Source of the DNA: JASHVB01 sp035523995
GTDB lineage: Bacteria; Pseudomonadota; Alphaproteobacteria; Acetobacterales; Acetobacteraceae
Assembly (NCBI GenBank): GCA_035523995.1
Contig: DATKPQ010000057.1
Location: 1 to 64,000 of the forward strand
Direction: 5' to 3'
DNA length: 64,000 bases
Under the pieces are notes generated by a model. That model was not told where the DNA came from. It did not search any database and saw only the letters and a list, made by a program, of their open reading frames with translations. Both the position numbers and the translations under genes were made by a program. This document shows positions 52,361 through 60,857 of the stretch, piece after piece; the stretch's first letter is position 1; each line of letters starts with the position of its first letter.

Positions 52361-53281
52361 ATGAGCTCGCTGACCTACACCCCCGACTCCGAAAACCTGG
52401 GCAGGTATCTGCGGGCTGTTCACGCGTATCCGATCCTTTCGCCTGACGAGGAGGTCGCTCTGTCGCGGGCGTGGCTCGACAATCGGGACCAGTCTGCAGC
52501 GAACAAGCTGGTGACGTCCCATCTGCGCCTCGTTGCGCGGATCGCCATGGGCTATCGCGGTTACGGCCTGCCGCTGAACGAATTGATCAGTGAGGGCAAT
52601 ATCGGCATGATGCGTGCCGTGCAGGGGTTCGATCCGAACCGCGGATTCCGCCTGGCGACCTATGCCATGTGGTGGATCAGGGCCTCGATTCAGGAGTACA
52701 TTCTGCACTCTTGGTCCTTGGTAAAAATCGGCACCACAGCCGCGCAGAAAAAACTGTTCTTTAACCTGCGCCGGCTGAAAGGCCAGATCCAGGCAATCGA
52801 TGAGGGCGACCTGAGGCCAGATCAGGTATCGCTGATTGCCGACATGCTCAACGTGCCGGAGCAAGACGTCATCAGCATGAACGGCAGGCTTGCCGCTTCC
52901 GATCACAGCCTGAACGCCCCAATGCATCAGGATGACGAAGATCAATGGCAGGATCGGCTCGCGGACCAGGCGGACAGCCAGGAAATTGTTCTCGCCGAGC
53001 GTGAGGAATTCACCATCCGCCGGGCGCTGCTGTCCGACGCGTTCAAAGTCTTGAACAGGCGCGAACGGCATATCCTGATCGAACGCCGGCTCAAGGAAAA
53101 CGCGGTGAAGCTTGATGTTCTGGCAGAGCATTATAATGTCTCGCGGGAACGGATCCGCCAGCTCGAAGTGCGCGCGATAACAAAGCTTCAGAAGACCATG
53201 AAGGCCAGCATGTTGGCAGGAGCCGCGGCCGCCAAACGCGGCGCGCCGGCGCCGATGCTGGCTGCCAGCCATTGCTCGTGA
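52361..53281 (+). CDS. rpoH: RNA polymerase heat-shock sigma factor RpoH (sigma32)
   Basis: A 306-residue sigma factor for heat-shock promoters. Region 2 has LRLVARIAMGYRGYGLPLNELISEGNIGMMRAV and GFRLATYAMWWIRASIQEYIL. The RpoH box QKKLFFNLR is at residues 129-137 and identifies sigma32 against other sigma70 members. Region 4 ends with LDVLAEHYNVSRERIRQLEVRAITKLQ, the helix-turn-helix for the -35 site. The ATG at 52361 has GAAGGAGA 6 bases upstream. Alphaproteobacteria often have more than one rpoH. A GC hairpin follows the stop. Confidence 0.95.
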   Translation: MSSLTYTPDSENLGRYLRAVHAYPILSPDEEVALSRAWLDNRDQSAANKLVTSHLRLVARIAMGYRGYGLPLNELISEGNIGMMRAVQGFDPNRGFRLATYAMWWIRASIQEYILHSWSLVKIGTTAAQKKLFFNLRRLKGQIQAIDEGDLRPDQVSLIADMLNVPEQDVISMNGRLAASDHSLNAPMHQDDEDQWQDRLADQADSQEIVLAEREEFTIRRALLSDAFKVLNRRERHILIERRLKENAVKLDVLAEHYNVSRERIRQLEVRAITKLQKTMKASMLAGAAAAKRGAPAPMLAASHCS

Positions 53282-53287
53282 CGGCGC

Positions 53288-53311
53288 GGGCCGGCGAACC
53301 ATTGCCGGCCC
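53288..53311 (+). terminator. GC hairpin after rpoH
   Basis: GGGCCGGC-N8-GCCGGCCC is a perfect 8-bp stem starting 6 bases after the rpoH stop. No T-tract follows (CTCCTGCG), so it is a weak intrinsic terminator or a 3'-end stabilising structure. Confidence 0.5.
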
Positions 53312-53495
53312 TCCTGCGCGTCACAGGGTTGTAACGTGCCGGGTGCACGTCGCCCGATGGCGCATGGTCTCAGCCCATGCGAAAGTCCTTTGTCGTGGAA
53401 ACAGACAAGGCCGCAGAGGTTCGCGCAATGCGCACGTTGCCGGGACACGTTATGCCCCCTGCGCGGTTCGGCTTCCGACCGACGGAGATGCCAAG

Positions 53496-55544
53496 TTGAA
53501 CGAATCCCCCGATACCCTTGCCATCAATACCATCCGTATGTTGGCGGTCGATGCCGTGCAACAGGCGAAATCTGGTCATCCCGGCACGCCCTTGGATGCT
53601 GCCCCCACCGCCTATGTCTTATGGCAGCGCTTCCTTCGCTACGACCCCACTGTTCCGAACTGGATGAACCGGGACCGCTTCGTGCTGTCCGCCGGCCATG
53701 CCTCGGCGCTGCTGTACAGCCTGATCCATCTCGCCGGCATAAAATCGGACAACGGCGAAGACGCGGTCACGCTGAAGGACCTGGAGACATTCCGACAGGC
53801 GGGCAGCCATTGTCCCGGGCATCCCGAATACGGCTGGACTACCGGTGTAGAAACCACCACCGGGCCGCTTGGCCAGGGCGCTGCAACCAGTGTCGGCATG
53901 GCGCTGGCCGGGCGCTGGCTTGCCGCCACCTATAATCGACCCGATTTCACATTGTTCGACTTCCGAACCTTCGCGCTATGCGGCGATGGCGACATGATGG
54001 AAGGCATTGCCAGCGAGGCAGCCTCCATCGCCGGTCATCAACGCCTGGCCAACCTGTGCTGGATCTACGACAGCAATCGCGTCACGATCGAGGGCCATAC
54101 CGATATTGCCTTTACCGAGGACGTGGCTGCCCGCTTCCTCGCCTATGGCTGGCACGTCACGCGCCTCAGCGACGCCAATGATCTCGGTCAGCTTGACCGC
54201 GCGTTTCGCGAAGTCGCCGCCGTCACCGACCGGCCTTCGCTGATCGTCGTACCCAGCCATATCGGCTACGGCTCGCCGCACAAGCAGGACTCGCCGGAGG
54301 CACATGGCGAGCCGCTCGGCGAGGCAGAAGTGCGGCTGACCAAGCAGTTCTTCGGTTTCGATCCCGACTCTCAGTTCGTCGTGCCGAACGGCGTGCGTGC
54401 CCATTTCGATGCGGGCATCGGCGCGCGTGGCGCGGCGCTGCGCCGCGATTGGGAGGCAATGTTCTCCCGTTATCGTGCGGCCTATCCGGCGCTTGGCGCG
54501 CAGATCGACGGTATCCGTACCGGCACTCTGCCCGAAGGATGGCAGCAGGCACTGCCGACCTTCGCTGCGGATCCGAAAGGAATGTCCACACGCGACGCAT
54601 CCGGAAAAGTGCTGAATGCGGTCGCCCAACAAATCCCCTGGCTGGTCGGCGGCGCCGCCGATTTGTCGCCCAGCACCAAGACGCGGCTGGTGTTCGATGG
54701 CGCTGGCGACATGCAAGCCATCGGCGGTCCCGGCGACCCACCCGGACGCAACATGCACTTCGGCGTTCGCGAGCATGCGATGTGTGCGATCGTCAATGGC
54801 ATGACGTTGTGCGGCTTGAAAACGTTCGGATCTGGCTTCCTGATTTTCACCGATTACGCTCGCGGTGCGATTCGGCTGTCATCGCTGATGAACCTGCCTG
54901 TCATGCATATCTGGACACATGATTCGATTGGCCTCGGCGAGGACGGACCGACGCATCAGCCGATCGAACAATTGGCGGCGCTCCGCGCGATCCCTGGCAT
55001 GGTGGTGATCCGCCCGGCCGACGCCAACGAAACCGCCGAGGCGTATCGCAATATCCTTGCCTTCAAGGACCGGCCGGCGGCACTGATTTGCTCGCGCCAG
55101 GCGCTGCCGATCATCGACCGGCAGGCAAATGCCCCGGCCAGCGGCCTGGCCCATGGCGCTTACGTTCTTGCCGACGGTCCTGGTGCGCCGGCGGTGATTC
55201 TGATCGGGACCGGCAGCGAAGTCGCGCTATGCTTGGCTGCCCGAGAGCAACTTGCCAAGGAAGGCATCTCGGCCCGTGTCGTCAGCATGCCATCCTGGGA
55301 ATTGTTCGAGGCGCAATCCGAGTCATATCGCGACGAGGTGCTGCCGCCCGCCGTCACGGCGCGCGTAACCGTGGAGGAAGCGGCGGCGATCGGTTGGCAT
55401 CGCTATGCCGGCCCTGGCGGAACTGTGCTCGGCATGCACAGCTTCGGCATGTCCGCGCCGATCAAGGTCGTGACGGAACATTTCGGCTTCACCGTCGCCC
55501 ACGTGGTCGAAGCGGCAAAACTCGCCGTTCAGCGCGCGCGCTGA
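53496..55544 (+). CDS. tkt: Transketolase
   Basis: A 682-residue thiamine-diphosphate enzyme that moves two-carbon units between ketose and aldose phosphates in the pentose phosphate and Calvin pathways. SGHPGTPLDAAPTAYVLW is the N-terminal substrate/TPP histidine block. GDGDMMEGIASEAASIAGHQRL (163 on) with the downstream N-R-V is the TPP-binding motif. RNMHFGVREHAMCAIVNGM carries the catalytic glutamate, and HDSIGLGEDGPTHQPIEQLAALRAIP is the transketolase signature. I choose TTG at 53496, with GGAG 8 bases upstream, because homology begins NESPDTLAINTIRML; the longer frame is not conserved. It lies 214 bases after rpoH on the same strand. Confidence 0.94.
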   Translation: MNESPDTLAINTIRMLAVDAVQQAKSGHPGTPLDAAPTAYVLWQRFLRYDPTVPNWMNRDRFVLSAGHASALLYSLIHLAGIKSDNGEDAVTLKDLETFRQAGSHCPGHPEYGWTTGVETTTGPLGQGAATSVGMALAGRWLAATYNRPDFTLFDFRTFALCGDGDMMEGIASEAASIAGHQRLANLCWIYDSNRVTIEGHTDIAFTEDVAARFLAYGWHVTRLSDANDLGQLDRAFREVAAVTDRPSLIVVPSHIGYGSPHKQDSPEAHGEPLGEAEVRLTKQFFGFDPDSQFVVPNGVRAHFDAGIGARGAALRRDWEAMFSRYRAAYPALGAQIDGIRTGTLPEGWQQALPTFAADPKGMSTRDASGKVLNAVAQQIPWLVGGAADLSPSTKTRLVFDGAGDMQAIGGPGDPPGRNMHFGVREHAMCAIVNGMTLCGLKTFGSGFLIFTDYARGAIRLSSLMNLPVMHIWTHDSIGLGEDGPTHQPIEQLAALRAIPGMVVIRPADANETAEAYRNILAFKDRPAALICSRQALPIIDRQANAPASGLAHGAYVLADGPGAPAVILIGTGSEVALCLAAREQLAKEGISARVVSMPSWELFEAQSESYRDEVLPPAVTARVTVEEAAAIGWHRYAGPGGTVLGMHSFGMSAPIKVVTEHFGFTVAHVVEAAKLAVQRAR

Positions 55545-55576
55545 TTGGTCTTGGCCGAAGCGAAGCGTGACCCGAT

Positions 55577-56524
55577 TCAGGGCATGATGCCGGCGGACAC
55601 TGCTGCCTCGCGTGGCCCTTCACAATCGCGCCGGGCGTCGAGCCAGCCCAATAACGCGTCGCGGATCGATAGCAGGCTCTTATAATGCTGCGTTGCGTCC
55701 GGCAGTGCCCGCACCGCCTCGGCAAGGCGTGCTGCCGTGGCGGCATCGCGGATTGCGCTCGCCAATGGGTAGACGTGCACGCGAATGCCAAACAACACAG
55801 CGTCGGATAGCGGCAGCCGACGCAATGTCTGGCGCTCGACGCGCAGGAACAATGCATCGCCGGCGTTGGCGATCGTAACGATTGGGTTATGGCCTGTGCG
55901 CCACTTGCCGGTGGGTTGGAACAGGGCTGCATCGTCCACCACCGCCCAGTTGATGCGGCAGGCGATGTAGCCTGGCTTGACGTGACGCATGAAACGATCG
56001 ACCGGCGCAGCCAGACGGTCGGCATAGAGCGGCACTGCGCCATGCACCAAAGCGAGCGGGCGCCCAAGCTTTTCCATCAGCCGCCAGCGGGTGGGAAAGC
56101 ACAGCACGGCGGCGGTGAACATCGGCACCGTATCAGTGATTTGAATCAGGCAAAGATCTTCCTGCACCAACTGGCCGGCGAGTTCCAGCGGATCGCAGGA
56201 CAGGTTAGGGAGGTTCCATGCTTCTCCGGTCAGGCGGTTGTGCAACCAGTCGCCGTCGCGGGTGAACCAGTCGGGATGATGCGTCGTGAGGTTGTCGATG
56301 ACGGCCGTTAGCGTCTCGGCGCGTGCCGTATCGGATGCGGGCAAGGCGGCGAAGACCTCGGCGTGATGATTGCTAAGCAAGCCGCGGCGTTGCTCCAGTT
56401 CCGCGGGGTAGCGGTCATCCAGTTCGAACCAGGCGGACTCTGGCAGGGTGATCAACCCCATCGCCATGCGATAAGGCCCGGCCTCGAAGGGCAGATAGAT
56501 TGTTTCCGGTGGCAAGGTATGCAT
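55577..56524 (-). CDS. DUF3445 protein, heme-dependent oxidative N-demethylase-like
   Basis: A 315-residue protein of the DUF3445 family, whose studied member is the heme-binding subunit of a dimethylamine-degrading oxygenase. PPETIYLPFEAGPYRMAMGL is the typical start, followed by LDDRYPAELEQRR, NLTTHHPDWFTRDG and QEDLCLIQ. FLRVERQTLRRLPLSDAVLFGIRVHVYPL is the diagnostic C-terminal block. I use ATG at 56524, where family homology begins; ATGs at 56539 and 56569 are in frame but none has a clear ribosome-binding site and the last lies in REP copy E. No redox partner gene is adjacent. It converges with transketolase. Confidence 0.82.
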   Translation of the reverse strand: MHTLPPETIYLPFEAGPYRMAMGLITLPESAWFELDDRYPAELEQRRGLLSNHHAEVFAALPASDTARAETLTAVIDNLTTHHPDWFTRDGDWLHNRLTGEAWNLPNLSCDPLELAGQLVQEDLCLIQITDTVPMFTAAVLCFPTRWRLMEKLGRPLALVHGAVPLYADRLAAPVDRFMRHVKPGYIACRINWAVVDDAALFQPTGKWRTGHNPIVTIANAGDALFLRVERQTLRRLPLSDAVLFGIRVHVYPLASAIRDAATAARLAEAVRALPDATQHYKSLLSIRDALLGWLDARRDCEGPREAAVSAGIMP

Positions 56525-56564
56525 GCGGCACTGTGGCATGGCGCATGGACGGACGCCAACCACG

Positions 56565-56766
56565 GTCATCGCGCGGAGAGGAGCGACGCAGCAACCTTGT
56601 TCGAATCTTTGCGTCCGTGCTGCGTGCGCGCGTGATCAAGGTTGCTTCGCCGCTGGGCTGCTGGTGAGAAAGAAAGCCTCTCCTCCTATCCCCCCGCAAG
56701 GGGAGGGGGACTGTTCCATCCAACTGCCGGTCGGCCGCCTCGGCCGGGGGCAACTCGCAATGACAT
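56565..56766. repeat. REP-like composite element, copy E
   Basis: GCGGAGAGGAGCGACGCAGCAACC...GGTTGCTTCGCCGCTG forms one dyad (about 56572-56655). A G/C-run hairpin (CCCCCCGCAAGGGGAGGGGG at about 56692-56711) follows, and the arm CAACTCGCAATGACATTC ends at 56766. The element has been interrupted or extended by the second hairpin unit. It touches the 5' side of the DUF3445 gene. Confidence 0.75.
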
Positions 56767-57540
56767 TCAGGGGTTGTGGCAGCAGCCGTCTGCCTCTTCT
56801 CCAGCAACGAAACGTCCGTTCGGATCGACGAAGCCTTCACTTTTATAGCGATCGTGGTGGCGCACCCAATCGGTCAGGTTGCCGTTGATCGTCTCGTTGC
56901 GGCCCTTCGGCGTTACGTCGAGCACTGCGTAGGCATTAAGGTTGATTTCGCCGCCACGCGCGAAGGACGAGTAGGTGTGGAAGATATTTCCGCCCTCATC
57001 CTGGTAGAACACGCTGCGGCCGGACATTTCGTCGATGCCGATCGGGCGCATGTCGTAGTTGTAATAAGCTTCTCCCTTGGCCAACTCCTCGGGGCGGAAC
57101 GAAACGTGGAAATCGTAGTTGAAGTCGGTGCCGTGGGAGGAGACGAATTTCATGCTCCACGCCATGCGCCGCCGATAGGCATCCAATTTTGCAAACGGCG
57201 CGCGGGCGACGGCGACATAGGTCACGTCGTGGTGTTCCAGATGCACCAGCGCACCGCTGATCTGGTCGATCTCGAAAGAGCACCCGACGCAGCCTTCGGT
57301 CCAGTCGGGGCCGAACATGAAGTGCTTCACCACGAGCTGGCTGCGGCCGTCGAACAAGTCGGACAGTGTTTCGGGACCGTTGGGACCTTCGAAGACGTAG
57401 GTCTTGTCTACCTTCACCCAGGGCAGCGCCATGCGTTCGGTGGTCAGCTCGTCACGCATGCGGGTGAACGCTTTCTCCCTGGCCAGAAGCTGCTTGCGGG
57501 CTATCAGCCATTCTTCGCGGGAGACGACCGGGTGTTGCAT
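56767..57540 (-). CDS. DUF899 thioredoxin-like family protein
   Basis: A 257-residue protein of the DUF899 family. LPWVKVDKTYVFEGPNGPETLSDLFDGRSQLVVKHFMFGPDW leads to the redox pair CVGC in WTEGCVGCSFEIDQI, in a thioredoxin-like fold. VSFRPEELAKGEAYYNYD and DEGGNIFHTYSSFARGGE are typical. The function is not established; it probably acts on thiols or peroxides. The ending GEEADGCCHNP adds a Cys pair. The ATG at 57540 is the only good start. It is the last gene of an ArsR-AHSA1-DUF899 unit and likely controlled by that ArsR protein. Confidence 0.88.
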   Translation of the reverse strand: MQHPVVSREEWLIARKQLLAREKAFTRMRDELTTERMALPWVKVDKTYVFEGPNGPETLSDLFDGRSQLVVKHFMFGPDWTEGCVGCSFEIDQISGALVHLEHHDVTYVAVARAPFAKLDAYRRRMAWSMKFVSSHGTDFNYDFHVSFRPEELAKGEAYYNYDMRPIGIDEMSGRSVFYQDEGGNIFHTYSSFARGGEINLNAYAVLDVTPKGRNETINGNLTDWVRHHDRYKSEGFVDPNGRFVAGEEADGCCHNP

Positions 57541-57582
57541 GGACGGACTCCTTGTTGCGGGTGGCGGGTGAACGGTGCCGCC

Positions 57583-58083
57583 CTATCCTGCACGACGATC
57601 GGGCAACGCGCTTGCCGACATGTCGGCGGCAAATTCGGCGAAGCGTTCGAAGCAGCTTGTCCAGCCGTCGCGGTGGCTGTCGCGGGCGGGCACGCTTTCG
57701 AAGCCGGTCTGGTAAAGGGAGAGCAAGGTCTGCGCGCCGCGCGGTTGGAAGGTGACAGTGATGCGCATTTCGTGGCCGGGATTGCCGTCCGCATCCTCCC
57801 AGGCGTACGTGAAGACCAACCGTTCCGGTGGAATGACTTCCTGATAGACGCCGCGTTTGGTGTGCAGCGAGCCCTCGGGTGACCGCATGGCGACGCGGTA
57901 GCTGCCGCCGGGGCGGGCATCGAGGCGGCACGATTCGATGGCGAACCCCTTGGGTCCCCACCAGCACGCCGCATGCTCTGCGGTGGTCCAGGCAAGGAAC
58001 ACCAACGCGGGTGGCGCGTCGATCAGGCGCGAAACAATAAGTTCGGGTGCCTCTGCGGCTTCGGTATCAGTGACGGCGGCCAC
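57583..58083 (-). CDS. SRPBCC / AHSA1-domain protein
   Basis: A 166-residue START-like hydrophobic-pocket protein. VSRLIDAPPALVFLAWTTAEHAACWWGPKGF is the AHSA1 start, GGSYRVAMRSPEG the middle, and TLLSLYQTGFES...GWTSCFERFAEF the final helix. Proteins of this kind are usually paired with ArsR regulators, as here; they may bind a small lipid-like ligand. The start overlaps the ArsR gene by 17 bases, and the DUF899 gene follows after 42 bases. No catalytic role can be claimed. Confidence 0.87.
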   Translation of the reverse strand: MAAVTDTEAAEAPELIVSRLIDAPPALVFLAWTTAEHAACWWGPKGFAIESCRLDARPGGSYRVAMRSPEGSLHTKRGVYQEVIPPERLVFTYAWEDADGNPGHEMRITVTFQPRGAQTLLSLYQTGFESVPARDSHRDGWTSCFERFAEFAADMSASALPDRRAG

Positions 58084-58417
58084 GGGACGATCGCTTTCCT
58101 TGCAGCGTCTCCAGGTAGTCTTCGAGGCGATCGAAGCTTTGCTCCCAGTGGGCGCGGTATTCTTCCAGCCACGTGGCCGCGTCCTTCAGGGGGCCGGCTT
58201 GCAGGCGGCAGGGCCGCCACTGTGCTTGCTTGCTGCGGGCGACGAGGCCGGCGCGCTGGAGCACTTTCAGGTGCTTGGAGACGGCGGGCAGGCTCATGGC
58301 GAAGGGCTCGGCCAGGGCGCTAACGGAGGTCTCGCCCGCGGCGAGGCGCGCGAGAATGGCGCGGCGGGTGGGGTCGGAGAGGGCGGCGAAGGTGGCGCTG
58401 AGGGGGTCGGCGGACAT
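58067..58417 (-). CDS. ArsR-family transcriptional regulator
   Basis: A 116-residue winged-helix repressor. ALSDPTRRAILARLAAGETSVSALAEPFAMSLPAVSKHLKVLQRAGLV is the full ArsR-type helix-turn-helix, followed by the beta-wing RSKQAQWRPCRLQAGPL. No CxC metal motif is present near helix 3, so it is unlikely to sense metals. It belongs to the common ArsR-SRPBCC pair type. The ATG at 58417 is preceded by a short AT-rich leader with TTAACCA near 58450, where its own operator may lie. Confidence 0.93.
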   Translation of the reverse strand: MSADPLSATFAALSDPTRRAILARLAAGETSVSALAEPFAMSLPAVSKHLKVLQRAGLVARSKQAQWRPCRLQAGPLKDAATWLEEYRAHWEQSFDRLEDYLETLQGKRSSRGRRH

Positions 58418-58892
58418 GGATGTGGAGAACCGAGTGGTTAAGTAACCGATTGGTTAATTGAAAAAGCGGCGGATGTCAAGGAGAAAGCGCGTCCGAAGGG
58501 ACGTGCATCCGTTTGACCGACGCGATCAAGCAAGCACTTGCGCGGCCACAACCCGTGTCATTGGGAGTTGCCACCGGCCGAGGCGGCCGCCCGGCGGCTG
58601 GATGAAAGTGCGGCGTGCCACAGGTATTTCGTCATGGCGGGGCCTGACCCGGCCATCGACGCATCATCGATCGGGACGTGTTCGGTGCGCGCCCGCTCAG
58701 TTGGGGAATATGGCCGGGTTAAGCCCGGCCATGACGGGAACTTTCTTGCCGGCGCGCCGCGCCGCAGCAATCCCGATCGACCGGCGCATGGACAACCGAG
58801 CGCTGACCCGCCGCGAATTGCTTCGGCCCTTTGGCACTTCGCATTGATCCGTAGTACCGTCCCCGCATCCAATATTGCCTGGAGGTCACGCC
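58418..58892. repeat. Repeat-rich intergenic region with REP hairpins
   Basis: About 475 bases with no gene. It contains two alphaproteobacterial-type hairpins: CATGGCGGGGCCTGACCCGG at about 58634 and the perfect ATGGCCGGG-TTAAG-CCCGGCCAT at 58710-58732. Fragments of the CATTGGGAGTTGC and CGCAGCAATCCCGATC type around them come from the first repeat family. It separates the divergent ArsR and VOC genes and must also hold their promoters. Confidence 0.7.
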
Positions 58893-59315
58893 ATGCATGC
58901 TCGGCGGCTCGATCACATCCAACTTGCGATGCCGCCAGGCCGCGAGGATGAGGCGCGTGCGTTCTATCAAGGCATGCTTGGCATCGGCGAGGTGACCAAG
59001 CCGCCCCATTTGGCGGTGCGTGGTGGGTGCTGGTTCGAGCAAGGCGAGTTGAAGGTTCATCTTGGTGTCGAAGCAGACTTTGTGCCCGCCCGGAAGGCGC
59101 ATCCGGCCTTCATCGTCGAAAATCTGCGGAGCCTCGCAGCGATGTTGGAGCGAGGCGGGTATCGTGTGAGCGAGGATCAGCCGCTGGAAGGCTATGACCG
59201 GCTTTACGTGGATGATCCTTTTGGTAATCGGATCGAGCTGATGGAACCGAAATTTCAGTCGGTAGAATCAGGGGAGGGCGGCACTGCCAGTCCCATGTCA
59301 TTGGGAAGAGCGTAG
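58893..59315 (+). CDS. VOC-family (glyoxalase-like) protein
   Basis: A 140-residue single-chain VOC protein. LDHIQLAMPPGREDEARAFYQGMLGI gives the first metal histidine, HLGVEADFVPARKAHPAFIV the second, and VDDPFGNRIELMEP the late glutamate. It resembles small fosfomycin-resistance-like or unassigned VOC proteins; the substrate is unknown. The ATG at 58893 has GGAGG 7 bases upstream. The last codons and the stop lie within REP copy G, so the C-terminal residues (about the last 8) were probably changed by the repeat. Confidence 0.85.
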   Translation: MHARRLDHIQLAMPPGREDEARAFYQGMLGIGEVTKPPHLAVRGGCWFEQGELKVHLGVEADFVPARKAHPAFIVENLRSLAAMLERGGYRVSEDQPLEGYDRLYVDDPFGNRIELMEPKFQSVESGEGGTASPMSLGRA

Positions 59316-59427
59316 CAACGAAGCAATTTCGCTCGGGGAAGCCTCCGGACCGTCCGTGCATCCAGACGACTGGGATTGCTTCGTCGCGGCGCTCCTCGCA
59401 ATGACATAGGCCTCGCAATGACATAGG
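59294..59427. repeat. REP-like intergenic element, copy G
   Basis: CATGTCATTGGGAAGAGCGTAG at left; GGGATTGCTTCGTCG and CTCCTCGCAATGACAT at right, with the last segment CCTCGCAATGACATAGG duplicated. It provides the stop codon of the VOC gene. Confidence 0.88.
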
Positions 59428-59437
59428 ATGTGTGTGA

Positions 59438-59608
59438 CTAACGCTTCTGCGGTAGCGCGTCGTAAATTATCAACGATTTCTGGTGGTTCCGGCTGCCGCC
59501 CGTCATCGGAATCATAGTGGCGCCGTCGAACTCATGCCTCCCCTCCTGCTTATCCTCCCATGCGAGGAAGCGTTCGACCGTCCAGGACTCACGTAGCGGG
59601 GTGCTCAT
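59438..59608 (-). pseudogene. Uma2-family (DUF820) nuclease remnant
   Basis: The frame from ATG at 59608 encodes about 45 residues matching the N-terminus of Uma2 proteins (STPLRESWTVERFLAWEDKQEGRHEFDG and the MTGGSRNHQ block, which ends the first conserved section). It then runs into unrelated sequence and a stop after 56 residues; intact family members have about 190. The catalytic PD-(D/E)xK core is missing. REP copy G begins right after, so the repeat may have replaced the 3' part. A 14-bp direct repeat (GGCATCCTTCGATC at 59622 and 59649) lies just upstream of its start. Confidence 0.7.
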
Positions 59609-59777
59609 GGCTGAGAGCCTAGGCATCCTTCGATCCCCTCGCAGCCGCGGCATCCTTCGATCTCGCAACGATCGCTTGAACCCGCCCTGCCGTCATGCCG
59701 CCCACAATCCATGGTGACGCGCTGCCCCGTCCAGGCTATATCTGGTGCCCAGCCAAGCCTTTGGAGGAGTCGCCCGC

Positions 59778-60857
59778 ATGGATGGAACGGCCCGCGCCGC
59801 CGATGAACATCCGGTCCGCTTCGACCTGCTGACCGAAAACCCGGTCTATAAGCCGTTCCGCTACCCCTGGGCCTACGAGGCCTGGATGACGCAGCAGCGC
59901 GTTCACTGGCTGCCCGAGGAAGTGCCGCTGGCAGACGATGTGAAGGACTGGCACCGCACCCTCTCCGATTCGGAACGCAACCTGCTGACGCAGATCTTCC
60001 GCTTCTTCACCCAGGCCGATGTCGAGGTGAACAACTGCTACATGAAGCACTACGCGCAGGTATTCAAACCCACCGAAGTGCTGATGATGCTGTCCGCCTT
60101 CTCCAACATCGAGACGGTGCACATCGCCGCCTACAGCCACTTGCTCGACACCATCGGCATGCCGGAGCTGGAATACCAAGCGTTTATGAAATACAAGCAG
60201 ATGAAGGACAAGTACGACTACATGCAGTCCTTCACGGTCGAGTCGCGCTTCGAGATCGCCCGCACGCTGGCGGCCTTCGGCGCCTTTACCGAGGGGCTTC
60301 AATTGTTTGCCTCCTTCGCCATCCTGCTGAACTTCCCGCGGTTTGGCAAAATGAAGGGGATGGGCCAGATCATTTCCTGGTCCGTGCGCGATGAAACGCT
60401 GCACTGCAACTCCATCATCCGGCTGTTCCGCACTTTCGTCCAGGAAAACCCGGAACTGTGGAGCCAGGACCTGAAGCGTGAAATCTACATCACGGCCGCC
60501 ACCATCGTGGACCATGAGGACGCATTCATCGACCTCGCGTTCGAGCAAGGTGCGGTGCACGGCCTGACAGCGCAGGAGGTGAAGCAATACATCCGCTATA
60601 TCGCCGACCGCCGCTTAGTGCAGCTTGGGCTGAACGCGCTGTATCACGTGCCGAAGAACCCGCTGCCGTGGCTGGACGACATGCTGAACGCAGTGGAGCA
60701 TACGAATTTCTTTGAGAATCGGGCGACCGAATACAGCAAGGCGTCAACGACCGGCACCTGGGAAGAGGCGTTCGACACGCCGGTCTCTGCTGTGCTGGCA
60801 GCGGAGGCGACCGGCGGCGGCAAGAAAACCGAATTGACGGGAAGTTCGTCTGAATAA
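59778..60857 (+). CDS. nrdB: Ribonucleoside-diphosphate reductase beta subunit (class Ia NrdB)
   Basis: A 359-residue iron-radical subunit that makes the tyrosyl radical used by NrdA to reduce ribonucleotides. Metal ligands fit the family: D81 in TQADVEVNN, E112 and H115 in SNIETVHIAAY, with the radical tyrosine Y119 four residues after H115 as in E. coli. The later ligands lie in AFTEGLQLFASF and SVRDETLHCNSI. The ATG at 59778 has GGAGG 10 bases upstream. The alpha subunit is not encoded next to it in the window, which is a split arrangement. An inverted repeat AATAAT-GCG-ATTATT covers the stop codon. Confidence 0.94.
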   Translation: MDGTARAADEHPVRFDLLTENPVYKPFRYPWAYEAWMTQQRVHWLPEEVPLADDVKDWHRTLSDSERNLLTQIFRFFTQADVEVNNCYMKHYAQVFKPTEVLMMLSAFSNIETVHIAAYSHLLDTIGMPELEYQAFMKYKQMKDKYDYMQSFTVESRFEIARTLAAFGAFTEGLQLFASFAILLNFPRFGKMKGMGQIISWSVRDETLHCNSIIRLFRTFVQENPELWSQDLKREIYITAATIVDHEDAFIDLAFEQGAVHGLTAQEVKQYIRYIADRRLVQLGLNALYHVPKNPLPWLDDMLNAVEHTNFFENRATEYSKASTTGTWEEAFDTPVSAVLAAEATGGGKKTELTGSSSE

